From CAVTWH01 sp963738365 (GTDB lineage: Bacteria; Actinomycetota; Actinomycetes; Mycobacteriales; Micromonosporaceae): a DNA stretch of 64,000 nucleotides. The notes below the pieces were generated by a model that saw only the letters and a list, made by a program, of their open reading frames with translations, made no database searches and was not told the origin of the DNA. Numbering within the stretch: the stretch's first letter is position 1; each line of letters begins with the position of its first letter. Both the position numbers and the translations under genes were made by a program. The DNA lies in contig CAVTWH010000007.1 of assembly GCA_963738365.1 (NCBI GenBank), forward strand, positions 992,001 to 1,056,000, read 5' to 3'. Positions 34,502-42,775 of this stretch are shown piece by piece.

Positions 34502-35492
34502 ATGACAACCACGGACAGTACGGGCCGAGTCGCCACCCCGGCGACGACAGTCCGCACGCGGGCCGGCCGCGCTCCTGCGCGGCCGGCCCGGCGCCGGAGC
34601 TCGATCACCAAGCGACTCGAGCTCCTGCTGCTGCTGGCGCCGGCAATGATCATGTTCATCGGATTCGTGCTGGCGCCCATCGCGGCCGCCGTCTACTACG
34701 GCTTCTACAAGTGGACCGGCTTCAGTCCCCGGGTACCGTTCGGCTTCGGCAACTACACAGCGCGCCCTGCACGACACCGTCTTCCTGCACGGGCTCGGCC
34801 ACAACCTGATCATCGCGGTGCTCTCGGTGGCTCTTCAGCTGCCGCTCTCGATCGCCATCGCGCTGCTGCTCAACCGCCGGATCCCCGGGCGGGCCGTGCT
34901 GCGCCTGGTGGTCTTCGCGCCGTACGTGCTCTCCGAGGCGATCACCGCGGTGGTCTGGCTGCTCATGCTGCAGCCCGACGGCCTGGTCGACCACTCGCTG
35001 CGCGCGGTCGGGCTGGGCTCGCTGGTACAGCAGTGGCTGGCCAACACCCACATCGTCCTGTACACGCTGTTCATCGTGGTCACCTGGAAGTACATCGGCT
35101 TCGGCGTGATCCTCCTGCTCGCCGGCCTGCAGAACATCCCGGTCGAGTTGCACGAGGCGGCCGCCATCGACGGCGCGTCCTCCTGGCAGGTCACCCGCCG
35201 GATCGTCCTTCCGCTGCTGGGGCCGACCATCCGCATCTGGGTCTTCCTGTCCATCATCGGCTCGCTCCAGCTGTTCGACCTGGTCTGGATCATGACGGGC
35301 GGCGGCCCGGCGAACGCCTCCGACACGATGGCCACCTACCTGCTGGAGCACGGCTTCACCAGCTACCAGTTCGGGTACGGCAGCGCCGTCGCGGTGATCC
35401 TGTTCCTTGTCTGCTTCGCCTTCGCGCTGCTCTACCAGCGGTTCGCGCTCCGGCGTGACACCGAGGGCGCGCTGACCCGGATCGTGGGGTAA
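34502..35492 (+). pseudogene. Sugar ABC transporter permease 1, one frameshift
   Basis: The MalF/UgpA-type permease starts at ATG 34502 (LELLLLLAPAMIMFIGFVLAP, first membrane helix). At ~34760 an extra G (ACA-G-CGC) breaks the frame; removing it gives NYTRALHDTVFLHGLGHN, the normal family text, and the rest is intact with the EAA loop HEAAAIDGASSWQV. Without correction only ~85 residues would be made. The importer would then be dead, so a sequencing error is a real possibility. Its partner permease follows six bases after the stop. No ATPase gene is in the cluster, as is usual where a shared MsiK-type ATPase serves several importers. Confidence 0.88.
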
Positions 35493-35497
35493 CCGTC

Positions 35498-36376
35498 GTG
35501 ACCGTCCTACAGAGCCCCGTCCGGCCACCACTGGCGGCCACCCCGCCGCGACGCCGCCCGTTCTCGCTGGGCACCCCGTTCACCTACCTGGCGGCCGTGG
35601 TGGTCATCGGCATCACGGTGGTGCCGCTGCTGTTCACCATGCTCGGCGGGTTCCGTACCAACGCCCAGATCAACGCGCACCCGGCCGGCGTTCCGCACCC
35701 GTGGGTGTTCGGCAACTACAGCGAGGTGCTCAGCTCCGGGATCTTCTGGCGGGCGATGTTCGACAGCGCGCTGATCGCCGTGGCGGCGACGCTGCTGGTA
35801 CTGGTCTTCGGGTCGATGGCCGGCTATGCGCTGTCCCGCTACGACTTCAAGGGCCGGGAGGCCATCTACACCCTGTTCACGGTCGGGCTGCTCTTCCCGA
35901 TCTCGGCCGCCGCGCTCCCGCTCTACCTGCTGCTGCGGCAGTTCGGCCTGCTGGAGCACCTGCTCGGGGTGGCGCTGCCGGAGGCGGCCTTCTCGCTGCC
36001 GGTGACCATCGTGATCCTGCGGCCCTTCATGCGGGCCATCCCCGGGGAGATCGAGGACGCCGCGGTGGTGGACGGCTCCAGTCGGCTGGGCTTCTTCTGG
36101 CGCATCCTGCTGCCGCTGTCCCGGCCGGCGCTGACCACCGTGGGCGTGCTCGCCTTCGTCACCAGCTGGAACGCCTACCTGTTGCCGCTGCTGGTGTTGA
36201 GCGACCCGAACAACTTCACCCTGCCGCTCGCGGTGGCCAGCTTCCAGTCCCAGTACACCCAGGACACCGCCCGGATTCTCGCCTACACCGCGTCGTCCAT
36301 GCTGCCGGCGCTGGGGCTGTTCATCTTCGCCGAGCGGCATATCGTCGGCGGCCTGACCGGCTCCATCAAGGGCTGA
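35498..36376 (+). CDS. Sugar ABC transporter permease 2
   Basis: 292 residues from GTG 35498, six membrane helices, MalG/UgpE type, with the EAA loop GEIEDAAVVDGSSRLGFF that docks to the ATPase. It forms the channel with permease 1. It is the last gene of the importer operon; a strong hairpin follows at 36436. Confidence 0.92.
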   Translation: MTVLQSPVRPPLAATPPRRRPFSLGTPFTYLAAVVVIGITVVPLLFTMLGGFRTNAQINAHPAGVPHPWVFGNYSEVLSSGIFWRAMFDSALIAVAATLLVLVFGSMAGYALSRYDFKGREAIYTLFTVGLLFPISAAALPLYLLLRQFGLLEHLLGVALPEAAFSLPVTIVILRPFMRAIPGEIEDAAVVDGSSRLGFFWRILLPLSRPALTTVGVLAFVTSWNAYLLPLLVLSDPNNFTLPLAVASFQSQYTQDTARILAYTASSMLPALGLFIFAERHIVGGLTGSIKG

Positions 36377-36397
36377 GCCGTCCTCGGCAGAGCAGTC

Positions 36398-36408
36398 CGA
36401 AACTTTCT
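36398..36408. promoter_or_regulatory. CGAAANTTTCG-type site, partial copy 1
   Basis: CGAAACTTTCT, ten of eleven positions of the palindrome found upstream of the LacI gene at 37414. It lies just after the importer operon. Confidence 0.45.
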
Positions 36409-36435
36409 CCACAGCACTCCCTTCACCGTCGGTCT

Positions 36436-36488
36436 GCGCGCCGGACGGGCACCCTCCGCTGCACTCCGGCGGGTGCCCGCCGGCGCGC
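36436..36488 (+). terminator. Terminator of the sugar importer operon
   Basis: GCGCGCCGG-A-CGGGCACCC (36436-36454) pairs with 36471-36488 with one bulged base. The following bases TGTTTTGCTTG give a weak U-tract. Confidence 0.8.
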
Positions 36489-36564
36489 TGTTTTGCTTGT
36501 GGACTGGCGCTTCCAGACCCTTGACCCAGCGACGGGCAGGCATCTAGTGTTTCGGCGTAATTGC

Positions 36565-36575
36565 GGAAAGTTTCG
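36565..36575. promoter_or_regulatory. CGAAANTTTCG-type operator upstream of the GH10 gene
   Basis: GGAAAGTTTCG, ten of eleven matches to the CGAAANTTTCG palindrome, 57 bases before the GH10 start. CGAA-N-TTCG-type sites are known for actinomycete xylan regulators (BxlR type). Confidence 0.6.
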
Positions 36576-36632
36576 TGATCGCATCCGGCGCACCCGCGCC
36601 GGGTCCGCACTTCGATGGTGGAGGGATGCCCG

Positions 36633-37268
36633 GTGAGGCTGACCAGAATCATCGCCGTGGGTGCGGTGGCCGCCGCCACTCTCGGACTGCTCGGCGCCAC
36701 CCCCGCCATCGGGCACAGCCCCGCTGCCGGCCCGGAAACCCAGACGCTGCGTGCGCTGGCCCAGCGGCACGGCCTGGCGGTCGGTACGGCCGTCGACATG
36801 GCCGCCCTGGACAACAGCGCCGACCCGCAGTACCGCGCCCAGGGCCACCTCGGCACCCAGTACGGCAACTTCGACCAGTTCAGCGTGCGGCAGACCCTGG
36901 ACGCCTTCACCGACCTGGGGCTGGCCACCGCCTTCACCGAGGTGGACGTGCGCAGCCAGCTGACGGCCGGGGTCCAGGCCGGCGACTCCAACGAGATCAA
37001 CCCCCGGCTACAGGCGATGGCCGCCGACTACAGCGTGCTGCTGCAGGCCTGCCTGGCCAACCGGCACTGCCTGTCGTACACCGTGTGGGGCTTCACCGAC
37101 AAGGATTCCTGGGTGCCCGGCACGTTCAACAACCCGGCCGAGGGCATGGCCACCCTGTACGACGAGAACTGCCACCCGAAGCTGGCCTACCAGATGGTCA
37201 AGGCCGACCTGGCGTACCTGGGTGCGCCGCTGGTGCTGCCGCGTATCCCGCAGCGGCCGAAGCGGTAG
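36633..37268 (+). CDS. GH10 endo-xylanase lacking its central catalytic part
   Basis: 211 residues where GH10 xylanases need ~330 or more. GTG 36633 has GGAGGG upstream and a signal peptide (to about residue 30). The opening barrel segment (TLRALAQRHGLAVGTAVDM to DPQYRA) joins in frame to QGHLGTQYGNFDQFSV, skipping roughly 120 residues that normally hold the acid/base Glu of the WDVVNE motif. The nucleophile Glu remains (FTEVDVR), as does SYTVWGFTDKDSWVPG. It is therefore probably inactive as a xylanase, or a binding or decoy form. The clean in-frame junction suggests a true deletion or an assembly collapse. An operator at 36565 ties it to the LacI gene downstream. Confidence 0.85.
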   Translation: MRLTRIIAVGAVAAATLGLLGATPAIGHSPAAGPETQTLRALAQRHGLAVGTAVDMAALDNSADPQYRAQGHLGTQYGNFDQFSVRQTLDAFTDLGLATAFTEVDVRSQLTAGVQAGDSNEINPRLQAMAADYSVLLQACLANRHCLSYTVWGFTDKDSWVPGTFNNPAEGMATLYDENCHPKLAYQMVKADLAYLGAPLVLPRIPQRPKR

Positions 37269-37276
37269 TACAGACG

Positions 37277-37307
37277 GGGATCGGCCGGCGTCGGGGCCGC
37301 CGATCCC
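37277..37307. terminator. Terminator hairpin after the GH10 gene
   Basis: GGGATCGGC (37277-37285) pairs with GCCGATCCC (37299-37307), nine base pairs. Confidence 0.65.
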
Positions 37308-37315
37308 AACAGAGC

Positions 37316-37360
37316 CGGTGGGCGGGCGCCCGGGGACGAGGGTGTGGCGCCCGCCCACCG
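37316..37360. terminator. Bidirectional terminator between convergent GH10 and lacI genes
   Basis: A perfect 15-bp stem (37316-37330 with 37346-37360) around a 15-base loop. It lies between the GH10 stop and the lacI stop and should serve both strands. Confidence 0.75.
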
Positions 37361-37413
37361 GCGCGCCAGGGCACCGGACGGGCCGGTCAGCCGGCCGACG
37401 CTCGGTGGGCCGG

Positions 37414-38436
37414 TCAGCCGGCCGACAGCGGCGCGGTGCTGGCCCGGACCACCAGCGGGGTGGCCAGCTCCACCCGGGGCGTCTCCAGCTCCTCGCCGTC
37501 GATGAGGGACAGCAGCATCCGGGTGGCCATGCCGGCCATCTCGGTGAGCGGCTGGCGGACCGTGGTCAGCGGCGGCACCGCCCAGCGCGCCTCGTCCAGG
37601 TCGTCGAAGCCGACGATGCTGATGTCGTCGGGGGTACGCAGGCCGCGCTCGTAGAGCGCCTCGTAGGCGCCGAGCGCCATCTGGTCGGAGCAGACGAAGA
37701 TGGCCGTCGGCGGCTGCGGCAGGTCGAGCAGGGCCATCGTCTCCCGGTACCCGGTGGGGCTGAGGAAGTCGCCGGCCCGCACGTACCCCGGGCGCACCTT
37801 GAGGCCGGCGGCGCTCATCGCCGCCCGGTACCCGTCCACCCGGGCGCGGCTGCACAGCACGTCGGCCGGGCCGCCGATGACCGCGATCCGCTGGTGCCCG
37901 AGGCCGGCCAGGTGCTCGGTGGCGGACAGCCCGCCGGCCCAGTTGGCCGCGCCGACCGAGGGCATGCCGGGCGGCGGCTGCCCGGCCGGGTCGACCACCA
38001 CCACCGGGATGCCCAGCTCGTCCAGCAGCGCCTGCTGCTCGGCGGAGAGCTGGGAGAGGATCAGCAGCACGCCGTCGGAGCGGCGGGCCGCGATGTTCTG
38101 CAGCCAGCCGCGGTCCGGTCGGGTGCGGTGCCGGCCGTGCACGGCGGAGACGACGACGCCGGTACCGGCCCGGTGCGCCACCTCCTCGGCGCCGGCCAGG
38201 ATCTCCATCGCCCATGGGCTGCCCAGGTCCACGAAGATCAGGTCGATCAGGCCGACCCGGCCGGCGGCGCGCGACTTGCGCGGCCGGTAGCTGTGCTCCC
38301 GCAGCAGCCCCTCGATCCGCTCCCGGGTGCCGGGCGCGACGTCCGGCCGGCCGTTGACCACCTTCGACACCGTCGGTACGGAGACCCCCGCGGCGGCGGC
38401 GATCTCCGACATCGTGGCCCTGCTGTGCGCTGGCAT
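37414..38436 (-). CDS. LacI-family regulator (xylan-type, BxlR-like)
   Basis: 340 residues from ATG 38436, with GGGAG upstream. HTH TMSEIAAAAGVSVPTVSKVVNGRPDV; sensor core with GLIDLIFVDLGSPW, FVCSDQMALGAYEAL and IVGFDDLDEARWAVPPLTTVRQP. A perfect CGAAACTTTCG palindrome stands 57 bases upstream (autoregulation), and near-matches stand before the GH10 gene and after the importer. This points to control of xylan or xylo-oligosaccharide genes, in line with BxlR-type repressors of Streptomyces. The ligand is inferred, not shown. Confidence 0.87.
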   Translation of the reverse strand: MPAHSRATMSEIAAAAGVSVPTVSKVVNGRPDVAPGTRERIEGLLREHSYRPRKSRAAGRVGLIDLIFVDLGSPWAMEILAGAEEVAHRAGTGVVVSAVHGRHRTRPDRGWLQNIAARRSDGVLLILSQLSAEQQALLDELGIPVVVVDPAGQPPPGMPSVGAANWAGGLSATEHLAGLGHQRIAVIGGPADVLCSRARVDGYRAAMSAAGLKVRPGYVRAGDFLSPTGYRETMALLDLPQPPTAIFVCSDQMALGAYEALYERGLRTPDDISIVGFDDLDEARWAVPPLTTVRQPLTEMAGMATRMLLSLIDGEELETPRVELATPLVVRASTAPLSAG

Positions 38437-38492
38437 TGCTCTCCCGCCGTACGCCGTGGTGCGGGTCGGGGTGACCCGCCCGCAGTGTAGCT

Positions 38493-38503
38493 CGAAACTT
38501 TCG
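38493..38503. promoter_or_regulatory. Operator of the BxlR-like lacI gene
   Basis: CGAAACTTTCG, a perfect 11-bp palindrome around a central C. Confidence 0.65.
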
Positions 38504-38616
38504 GACAGCTGGACCCCGGTCCGCCCGTCGGGCGCACTCCGGCAGGCCCGGCCCGGTGGAGCTTTCACGGCGTACCGCACGGAGCCTTCACACCTGCCTG
38601 CCGCACCGGCCGGCGC

Positions 38617-39900
38617 CTATCCGCCGCCCGGTGCCCCGGCCTGCGCCCGCGCGCCGCGGCTGCGCAGCGCGTACCCGCCGGCCGCCGCGGCGCCCAGGGT
38701 CAGCACCGCGGCGCTGACCGCGAGCGAGGTGTGCACCCCGACCAGCACGCCGAGCAGGCCCACCGTCACGCCGCTGCCGGCCCGCAGCCCGTTGGCCGCC
38801 ATGGTGTACACGCCGATCACCCGTCCCCGGTCGGCGGCCGGTGCGCGCAGCTGCACCACGGTCTGCCCGATCGACATGGCCGCCAGGTTGGCCACCCCGC
38901 CGACGAACAGCAGCGGCACCGCCAGCAGGTAGCTGTGGCTGACCGCGAACAGCGCCGTGGTCAGCGCGTAGACGCAGGTACTGACCACCGCCGCCGGGAC
39001 GTTCGGCCGGATCGAGCCGGTCGCCTCCAGCAGCAGCCCACCGAGCACCCCGCCCGCCCCGGCGGCGAAGAGCAGCACCCCGTAGCCCAGCCCGCCGGAG
39101 CGCCCGCTCAGGTCCTGCGCGAAGATCGGCATGGTCGCCTGCAGCGCGGTACCGAGGAAGAACGAGGTCAACCCGGCCAGCGTGATCATGCTGACCAGGG
39201 TGTGGTCGGCGGCGACGTGGCGCAGTACCCGCACCGAATCCAGCAGGCCCAGGCGCGGCCGGGGCGCGGCCAGGTCCCGCCCGTGCCCGGTGAACCGGGT
39301 CCGGAACAGGAAGATGGTCAGCGGTGCGTAGCAGGCCACGTTGACCAGAATGCCGGCCTTCGGCCCCAGCCCGAGCAGCAGCACCGAGCCCACCACCGGG
39401 CCGCACAGCACCCCCAGGCTGCGGAACGTGGCGTTGAGCCGGACCGCGCTGGGCAGCTCGGCCGGTCCGACGAAGTCGTGCAGCATCAGCTGCTCGGCCG
39501 GCAGCCACAGCGACCCGGCCAGGCCGTGCAGGACCAGCAGCAGGCAGGCGTGCCAGACCCGCAGGCCACCGGTGAGGAACAGCACCCCCCAGGCGGCCGA
39601 GACCGAGGCGAACAGCAGCTGGGCGGCCTGCACCACGCGCCGGCAGTCGAACCGGTCGGCCAGCGCGCCGGCGTAGACGGAGAACAGCAGGAACGGCACC
39701 CAGTGGCTGACCACCTCGAAGCCGGCCAGCGCGGGGGAGTGGAACTTCTGCCAGAGCACCCAGTAGGTGATGACGTGCTCGATGTTGTCGCCCATCATGG
39801 CCAGCCCGGCGCCGAACAGGTACGGCCGGGCGTCCGGGTGGCGGAGGGCGGCGAACCGGCGCGGCGCTGCGACGGGCATGGGGGAGGCGGGGGCGGCCAT
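38617..39900 (-). CDS. MFS exporter of the EntS/DHA3 type
   Basis: 427 residues, ~12 hydrophobic segments; opening RHPDARPYLFGAGLAMMGDN and loop GALADRFDCRRVV after helix 2, and GRSGGLGYGVLLFAAGAGGVLGG in the second half. DHA3-type carriers export siderophores, macrolides or other metabolites by proton exchange; the substrate is unknown. ATG 39900 (AAGGA upstream) is chosen over the longer frame to 39984. The C-terminal tail is short and basic. No regulator is adjacent. Confidence 0.85.
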   Translation of the reverse strand: MAAPASPMPVAAPRRFAALRHPDARPYLFGAGLAMMGDNIEHVITYWVLWQKFHSPALAGFEVVSHWVPFLLFSVYAGALADRFDCRRVVQAAQLLFASVSAAWGVLFLTGGLRVWHACLLLVLHGLAGSLWLPAEQLMLHDFVGPAELPSAVRLNATFRSLGVLCGPVVGSVLLLGLGPKAGILVNVACYAPLTIFLFRTRFTGHGRDLAAPRPRLGLLDSVRVLRHVAADHTLVSMITLAGLTSFFLGTALQATMPIFAQDLSGRSGGLGYGVLLFAAGAGGVLGGLLLEATGSIRPNVPAAVVSTCVYALTTALFAVSHSYLLAVPLLFVGGVANLAAMSIGQTVVQLRAPAADRGRVIGVYTMAANGLRAGSGVTVGLLGVLVGVHTSLAVSAAVLTLGAAAAGGYALRSRGARAQAGAPGGG

Positions 39901-40021
39901 CGGGGGGTCCTTCCGTCGGCCTCCATCCTGGCCGCCGCGGGTCGCCCCGTCGCCGGTACGTCGATCATGAGTGAGCACCGCCACAGCGCCGCCCCACCGG
40001 CTGGCACTGCCCCACCGGCCT

Positions 40022-40154
40022 GCTGCGACGCTGGAGTGCGGCGCGGTCCAGCGGGCTGTGACGGTGGAGTGCGGCGCGGTCCAGCGGGCTGTGACGGTGG
40101 AGTGCAGCGCCGGTCCAGCCGGCTGTGACGGTGGAGTGCGGCGCGGTCTAGCCG
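40022..40154. repeat. 33-bp tandem repeat, four copies
   Basis: Units start at about 40022, 40055, 40088 and 40122. Copies one and two differ at two bases, the third has an extra base, and the last runs into the 3' end of the gene ending at 40148. Each unit contains GTGACGGTGGAGTGC or a close variant. Confidence 0.8.
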
Positions 40155-40801
40155 GCCGCGATGCTGGCGCGCAGCGCGGTGTAGCCGGCGATCAGGGCGC
40201 GCCGCTGCGCGACCAGCGCCGGGCTGGTCGGGTCACAGCCGGCGGCCACCCAGTCGTCACAGCTGCCCATTGCCTTCGCCCGGGCCGCCGCGGCCGGCCG
40301 GACGGTCGCCGCCGGTACGCCGTAGCGGTGCGCGTACAGCGCGGCCAGCGCGTCGACCAGCGCGTCCCGGGTGGCCACCGGATGGGCGGCCGGGTGCGCC
40401 AGCCACCGGTGCGCGCGCCACCAGGCGATCTCCAGCCGGGCGGCGGTACTCACGTCGAACTCCTCCCGGTGTACCCGGGCCACGATGGCGTAGCAGCGGC
40501 ACATGAGTTCGGTGGCGCGCGCCTCGTCGTTGTCCGGGAACGGCGCCCAGGCCTGGTTGGCGCGCAGCACGTACCAGGCGGCGCGCAGGCTGTCCGGCAC
40601 CGGCAGCGCGAAGCCCAGCCGGACCATCGCGTAGGACGCCCGCAGGAAGGTCCACCACCGCCGGCGGTAGTAGGCCACCCAGGCGGCCGACTCGGCGCTG
40701 CCCAGCCGGACCGGGTCGAAGCCGCGCAGCGGGCGGGGACGGCTGGTCACGCCGTCCCCGCGCAGCCCTACCGGCCAGCCGCCCGGCGACCAGATCGTCA
40801 C
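40148..40801 (-). CDS. Hypothetical protein, Trp/Arg-rich
   Basis: 217 residues, no signal peptide or membrane helix. It is helical in outlook, with WVAYYRRRWWTFLRASYAMVR, then AWYVLRANQAWAPFPDND, LEIAWWRAHRWLAH and a C-terminal SPALVAQRRALIAGYTALRA. Similar proteins occur in other actinomycetes, but I know no function. The stop lies inside the last unit of the 33-bp repeat. The start could also be the internal GTG that begins VTSRPRPLRGFDP, as the first ~17 residues look unlike the rest. It is followed in the same direction by small stress-type genes upstream (40812-42113). Confidence 0.65.
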   Translation of the reverse strand: MTIWSPGGWPVGLRGDGVTSRPRPLRGFDPVRLGSAESAAWVAYYRRRWWTFLRASYAMVRLGFALPVPDSLRAAWYVLRANQAWAPFPDNDEARATELMCRCYAIVARVHREEFDVSTAARLEIAWWRAHRWLAHPAAHPVATRDALVDALAALYAHRYGVPAATVRPAAAARAKAMGSCDDWVAAGCDPTSPALVAQRRALIAGYTALRASIAAG

Positions 40802-40811
40802 CGGGCGCCGG

Positions 40812-41312
40812 TCATGCCGTCGTGTGCGCCCGGACGGCCTCCTGCAGCGCTTCCTCGTCCTCCTTGCTCAGCGAGGTCTGCAGCAGGGTGCCGCCGTACT
40901 GGCCGTGCAGCTCGTCGAAGACCTTGTCGGCGGTGATGTCGGCGACCAGCAGCACCAGCGCCGCGCCGCCGGGCTGCAGGTGCCCGCCGAGCTCGCGCAT
41001 GAACTTGTCGTTGACGCCGGTGTCGGTGGCCTTGCCGACCAGCGCGCCGCTGCCGGCGCCCACCGCCATGCCCAGCAGCGGGGCGAAGAACAGCAGGCCG
41101 ATCAGGCCGCCCCAGAGGGCGCCGCCGAGCGCCCCGCGCCCGGTGTTGCCGCCGCCCGGCTGGTGCAGCTTCACCTTGCCGTCCGGCGTGCGTTCGACGA
41201 TGACCGCGTCGTCGAGCTGGATCAGGTTCTCGGACTGCAGCTTGGCCAGGTGCCGGAGCACTTCTTCGGCGGTCTGCGGGTTGTCGTAGCCGATGGCGTA
41301 CAGGTCACTCAT
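40812..41312 (-). CDS. DUF1269 membrane protein
   Basis: 166 residues: an N-terminal soluble part (LYAIGYDNPQTAEEVLRHLAKL), then the Gly-zipper-like hydrophobic hairpin GALGGALWGGLIGLLFFAPL and GMAVGAGSGALVGKATD, and a C-terminal alpha/beta domain with ALVLLVADITADKV. This is the DUF1269 pattern, with roles suggested in membrane stress but not proven. ATG 41312. It lies downstream of the SHOCT and DUF6325 genes on the same strand, suggesting a common membrane/stress group. Confidence 0.82.
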   Translation of the reverse strand: MSDLYAIGYDNPQTAEEVLRHLAKLQSENLIQLDDAVIVERTPDGKVKLHQPGGGNTGRGALGGALWGGLIGLLFFAPLLGMAVGAGSGALVGKATDTGVNDKFMRELGGHLQPGGAALVLLVADITADKVFDELHGQYGGTLLQTSLSKEDEEALQEAVRAHTTA

Positions 41313-41385
41313 GTCTTCGCCCCACCAGTGGTTGGCGCCGGTCCCGGCGCGGTTGTCTGCAAAGGGATGTACGGGTGCGCCCCGG

Positions 41386-41673
41386 TCAGGAGGCGAGGAT
41401 GCGGGCCTTCTGCGCCTCGAACTCGGCGTCGGTGAGCACGCCCTGCTGCTTGAGCTCGCCGAGCTGCTGGAGCTGGTCCAGCTTGGTGTCCGTGGCCGTC
41501 CCGGCGGGCGGCGGCGGCGGCGGGGGCTGGGCGTACTGCTGCTGTTCGGCGGCGTACTGCTGGCTGTCCTGGTCGGCCCAGCGGCCGGCCTGGCGGCGGG
41601 AGACCCGGTTGGAGACGGCGGTGGCGGTGCCGGCGACGACCGCGGTGCGGGCCACGCCTCGGAGGAGACCCAT
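41386..41673 (-). CDS. SHOCT-domain small protein
   Basis: 95 residues: a basic N-terminal hydrophobic segment (LRGVARTAVVAGTATAVSNRVSRR), a Gln/Tyr and poly-Pro linker, and a C-terminal SHOCT motif (DQLQQLGELKQQGVLTDAEFEAQKARILAS), which often mediates oligomerisation in actinobacterial membrane proteins. It starts two bases after the DUF6325 stop, so the two form an operon. The function is unknown. Confidence 0.85.
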   Translation of the reverse strand: MGLLRGVARTAVVAGTATAVSNRVSRRQAGRWADQDSQQYAAEQQQYAQPPPPPPPAGTATDTKLDQLQQLGELKQQGVLTDAEFEAQKARILAS

Positions 41674-41675
41674 GA

Positions 41676-42113
41676 CTACTCCTGTTCCGCCGCGTCGAGC
41701 GCGGCGATGACGTCCGGGACCGGGATGCGGCCGCTGGCGACCAGCTGCGCTCCGGTCTCCATGAGGGCGGCGGCGAACGGTGCCGCCCAGAGGTTCTCGT
41801 AGACGAGGATGCCGGCCGAGTTGCCCGGCTGGATGACCGCTGCGGCCTCCTCCACCTCCTCGGTGCCCAGCAGGCCGGAGGAGGCGCCCTCGAACACGGC
41901 GAAGTCCAGCCGGCCGTCGCCGTCGAGGTCGGCGATGGTCAGGCCGACGATCGACCCGTCGGTCTCCCGCCGGACGAACAGCAGGTCCAGGATCCGGATC
42001 AGCCCGCGCTCGACCAGGTCCACCAGCAGCGGGAATGCCTTCCCCGTGAACTTGTTCCCGGGGAACTCCACGACCAGGTAGTCGATCGGCCCCACGGCAC
42101 CAACGTCACCCAC
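41676..42113 (-). CDS. DUF6325 protein
   Basis: 145 residues from GTG 42113, with GAGGAGG six bases upstream. The family text is YLVVEFPGNKFTGKAFPLL, LVERGLIRILDLLFVRR, the acidic DLDGDGRLDFAVF, and SAGILVYENLWAAPFAAAL. It is soluble, and similar proteins occur in actinomycetes next to SHOCT proteins, as here. The role is unknown; a link to membrane or osmotic stress is a guess from its neighbours. It is first gene of the pair. Confidence 0.8.
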   Translation of the reverse strand: MGDVGAVGPIDYLVVEFPGNKFTGKAFPLLVDLVERGLIRILDLLFVRRETDGSIVGLTIADLDGDGRLDFAVFEGASSGLLGTEEVEEAAAVIQPGNSAGILVYENLWAAPFAAALMETGAQLVASGRIPVPDVIAALDAAEQE

Positions 42114-42581
42114 TTCGACCTCCTCGTTGCACTCAGGGAAGCTGCGGTGTCTACTTTATTGGAATTTCAGACGACCCGCAGGGGTACGCGGCTTATGCGC
42201 CACCCCTCGGCAGCCCCGCGCAGCGGCCCGGAAACACCGGCCCCGGCAGTGCGCGCCGCCACGCTCCGCCGGGCGCTCCCAGCCGGCTGCGCGGCCCGGG
42301 AGACGTCTCCCGGCAGCCGGACGGCCTGGCCGTTACCGGATGCCACCCGGATCTCCGGGCGAACCGTGAAAATGCCCTGTGAACGCAGACAAGCCCCTCA
42401 GACCGGATGAATCACGATCGAGGGGCGTAGGTGGTCAGGGCGCCCGGCGCGGCCGGGAAGGGTTTCCACGCAGCCGGAAGAGCTGACCGCCCGGTCAGCC
42501 CCCAGGTCAGGCGGCGTTCCGCGCGGCGCGCCGGAGAAGGGGACTTGACCTGGAGGAACGCTACTGGAAAGAGTGAACAGG
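42114..42581. other. Gene-free gap with a weak hairpin
   Basis: I see no convincing gene. GCCCCTC (42393-42399) can pair with GAGGGGC (42420-42426) around a 20-base loop. The promoter of the DUF6325 operon must lie at its left end, near an A/T-rich stretch at 42150-42165. Confidence 0.4.
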
Positions 42582-42655
42582 TGCCCCCGGTGGGAGTCGA
42601 ACCCACACTGGCGGAGGTTTGAGCTCCGTGCCTCTGCCGATTGGGCTACGGGGAC
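42582..42655 (-). tRNA. tRNA-Leu by anticodon (CAA), with a short variable loop
   Basis: The minus strand folds into a full cloverleaf: acceptor GTCCCCG/CGGGGGC, D-arm GCC-(AATCGGCAGA)-GGC, anticodon arm CGGAG-CTCAAAC-CTCCG, and T-arm GTGGG-TTCGACT-CCCAC. The discriminator is A and the CCA end is not encoded. The anticodon CAA reads the Leu codon UUG. It is 74 bases long with a five-base variable loop, whereas bacterial leucine tRNAs have a long variable arm, so the charging identity is open. A promoter should lie in the short divergent gap to the ANTAR gene. Confidence 0.85.
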
Positions 42656-42775
42656 GATGGCTTGGCCAGCGTACCTACTAGGCTAGTGGCTGCCGCGCCC
42701 GACTCCCGGGTCAGGTGGTGACTGTGGTGTCAGTTGTGTGTCGTAGCGTTGGTGTTCTTGTGGGGGTTTGAGCAG

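Noticed and set aside
42582..42655. Integration site of a mobile element at the tRNA
   Set aside because: No integrase, no direct repeat of the tRNA 3' end and no foreign base composition nearby.
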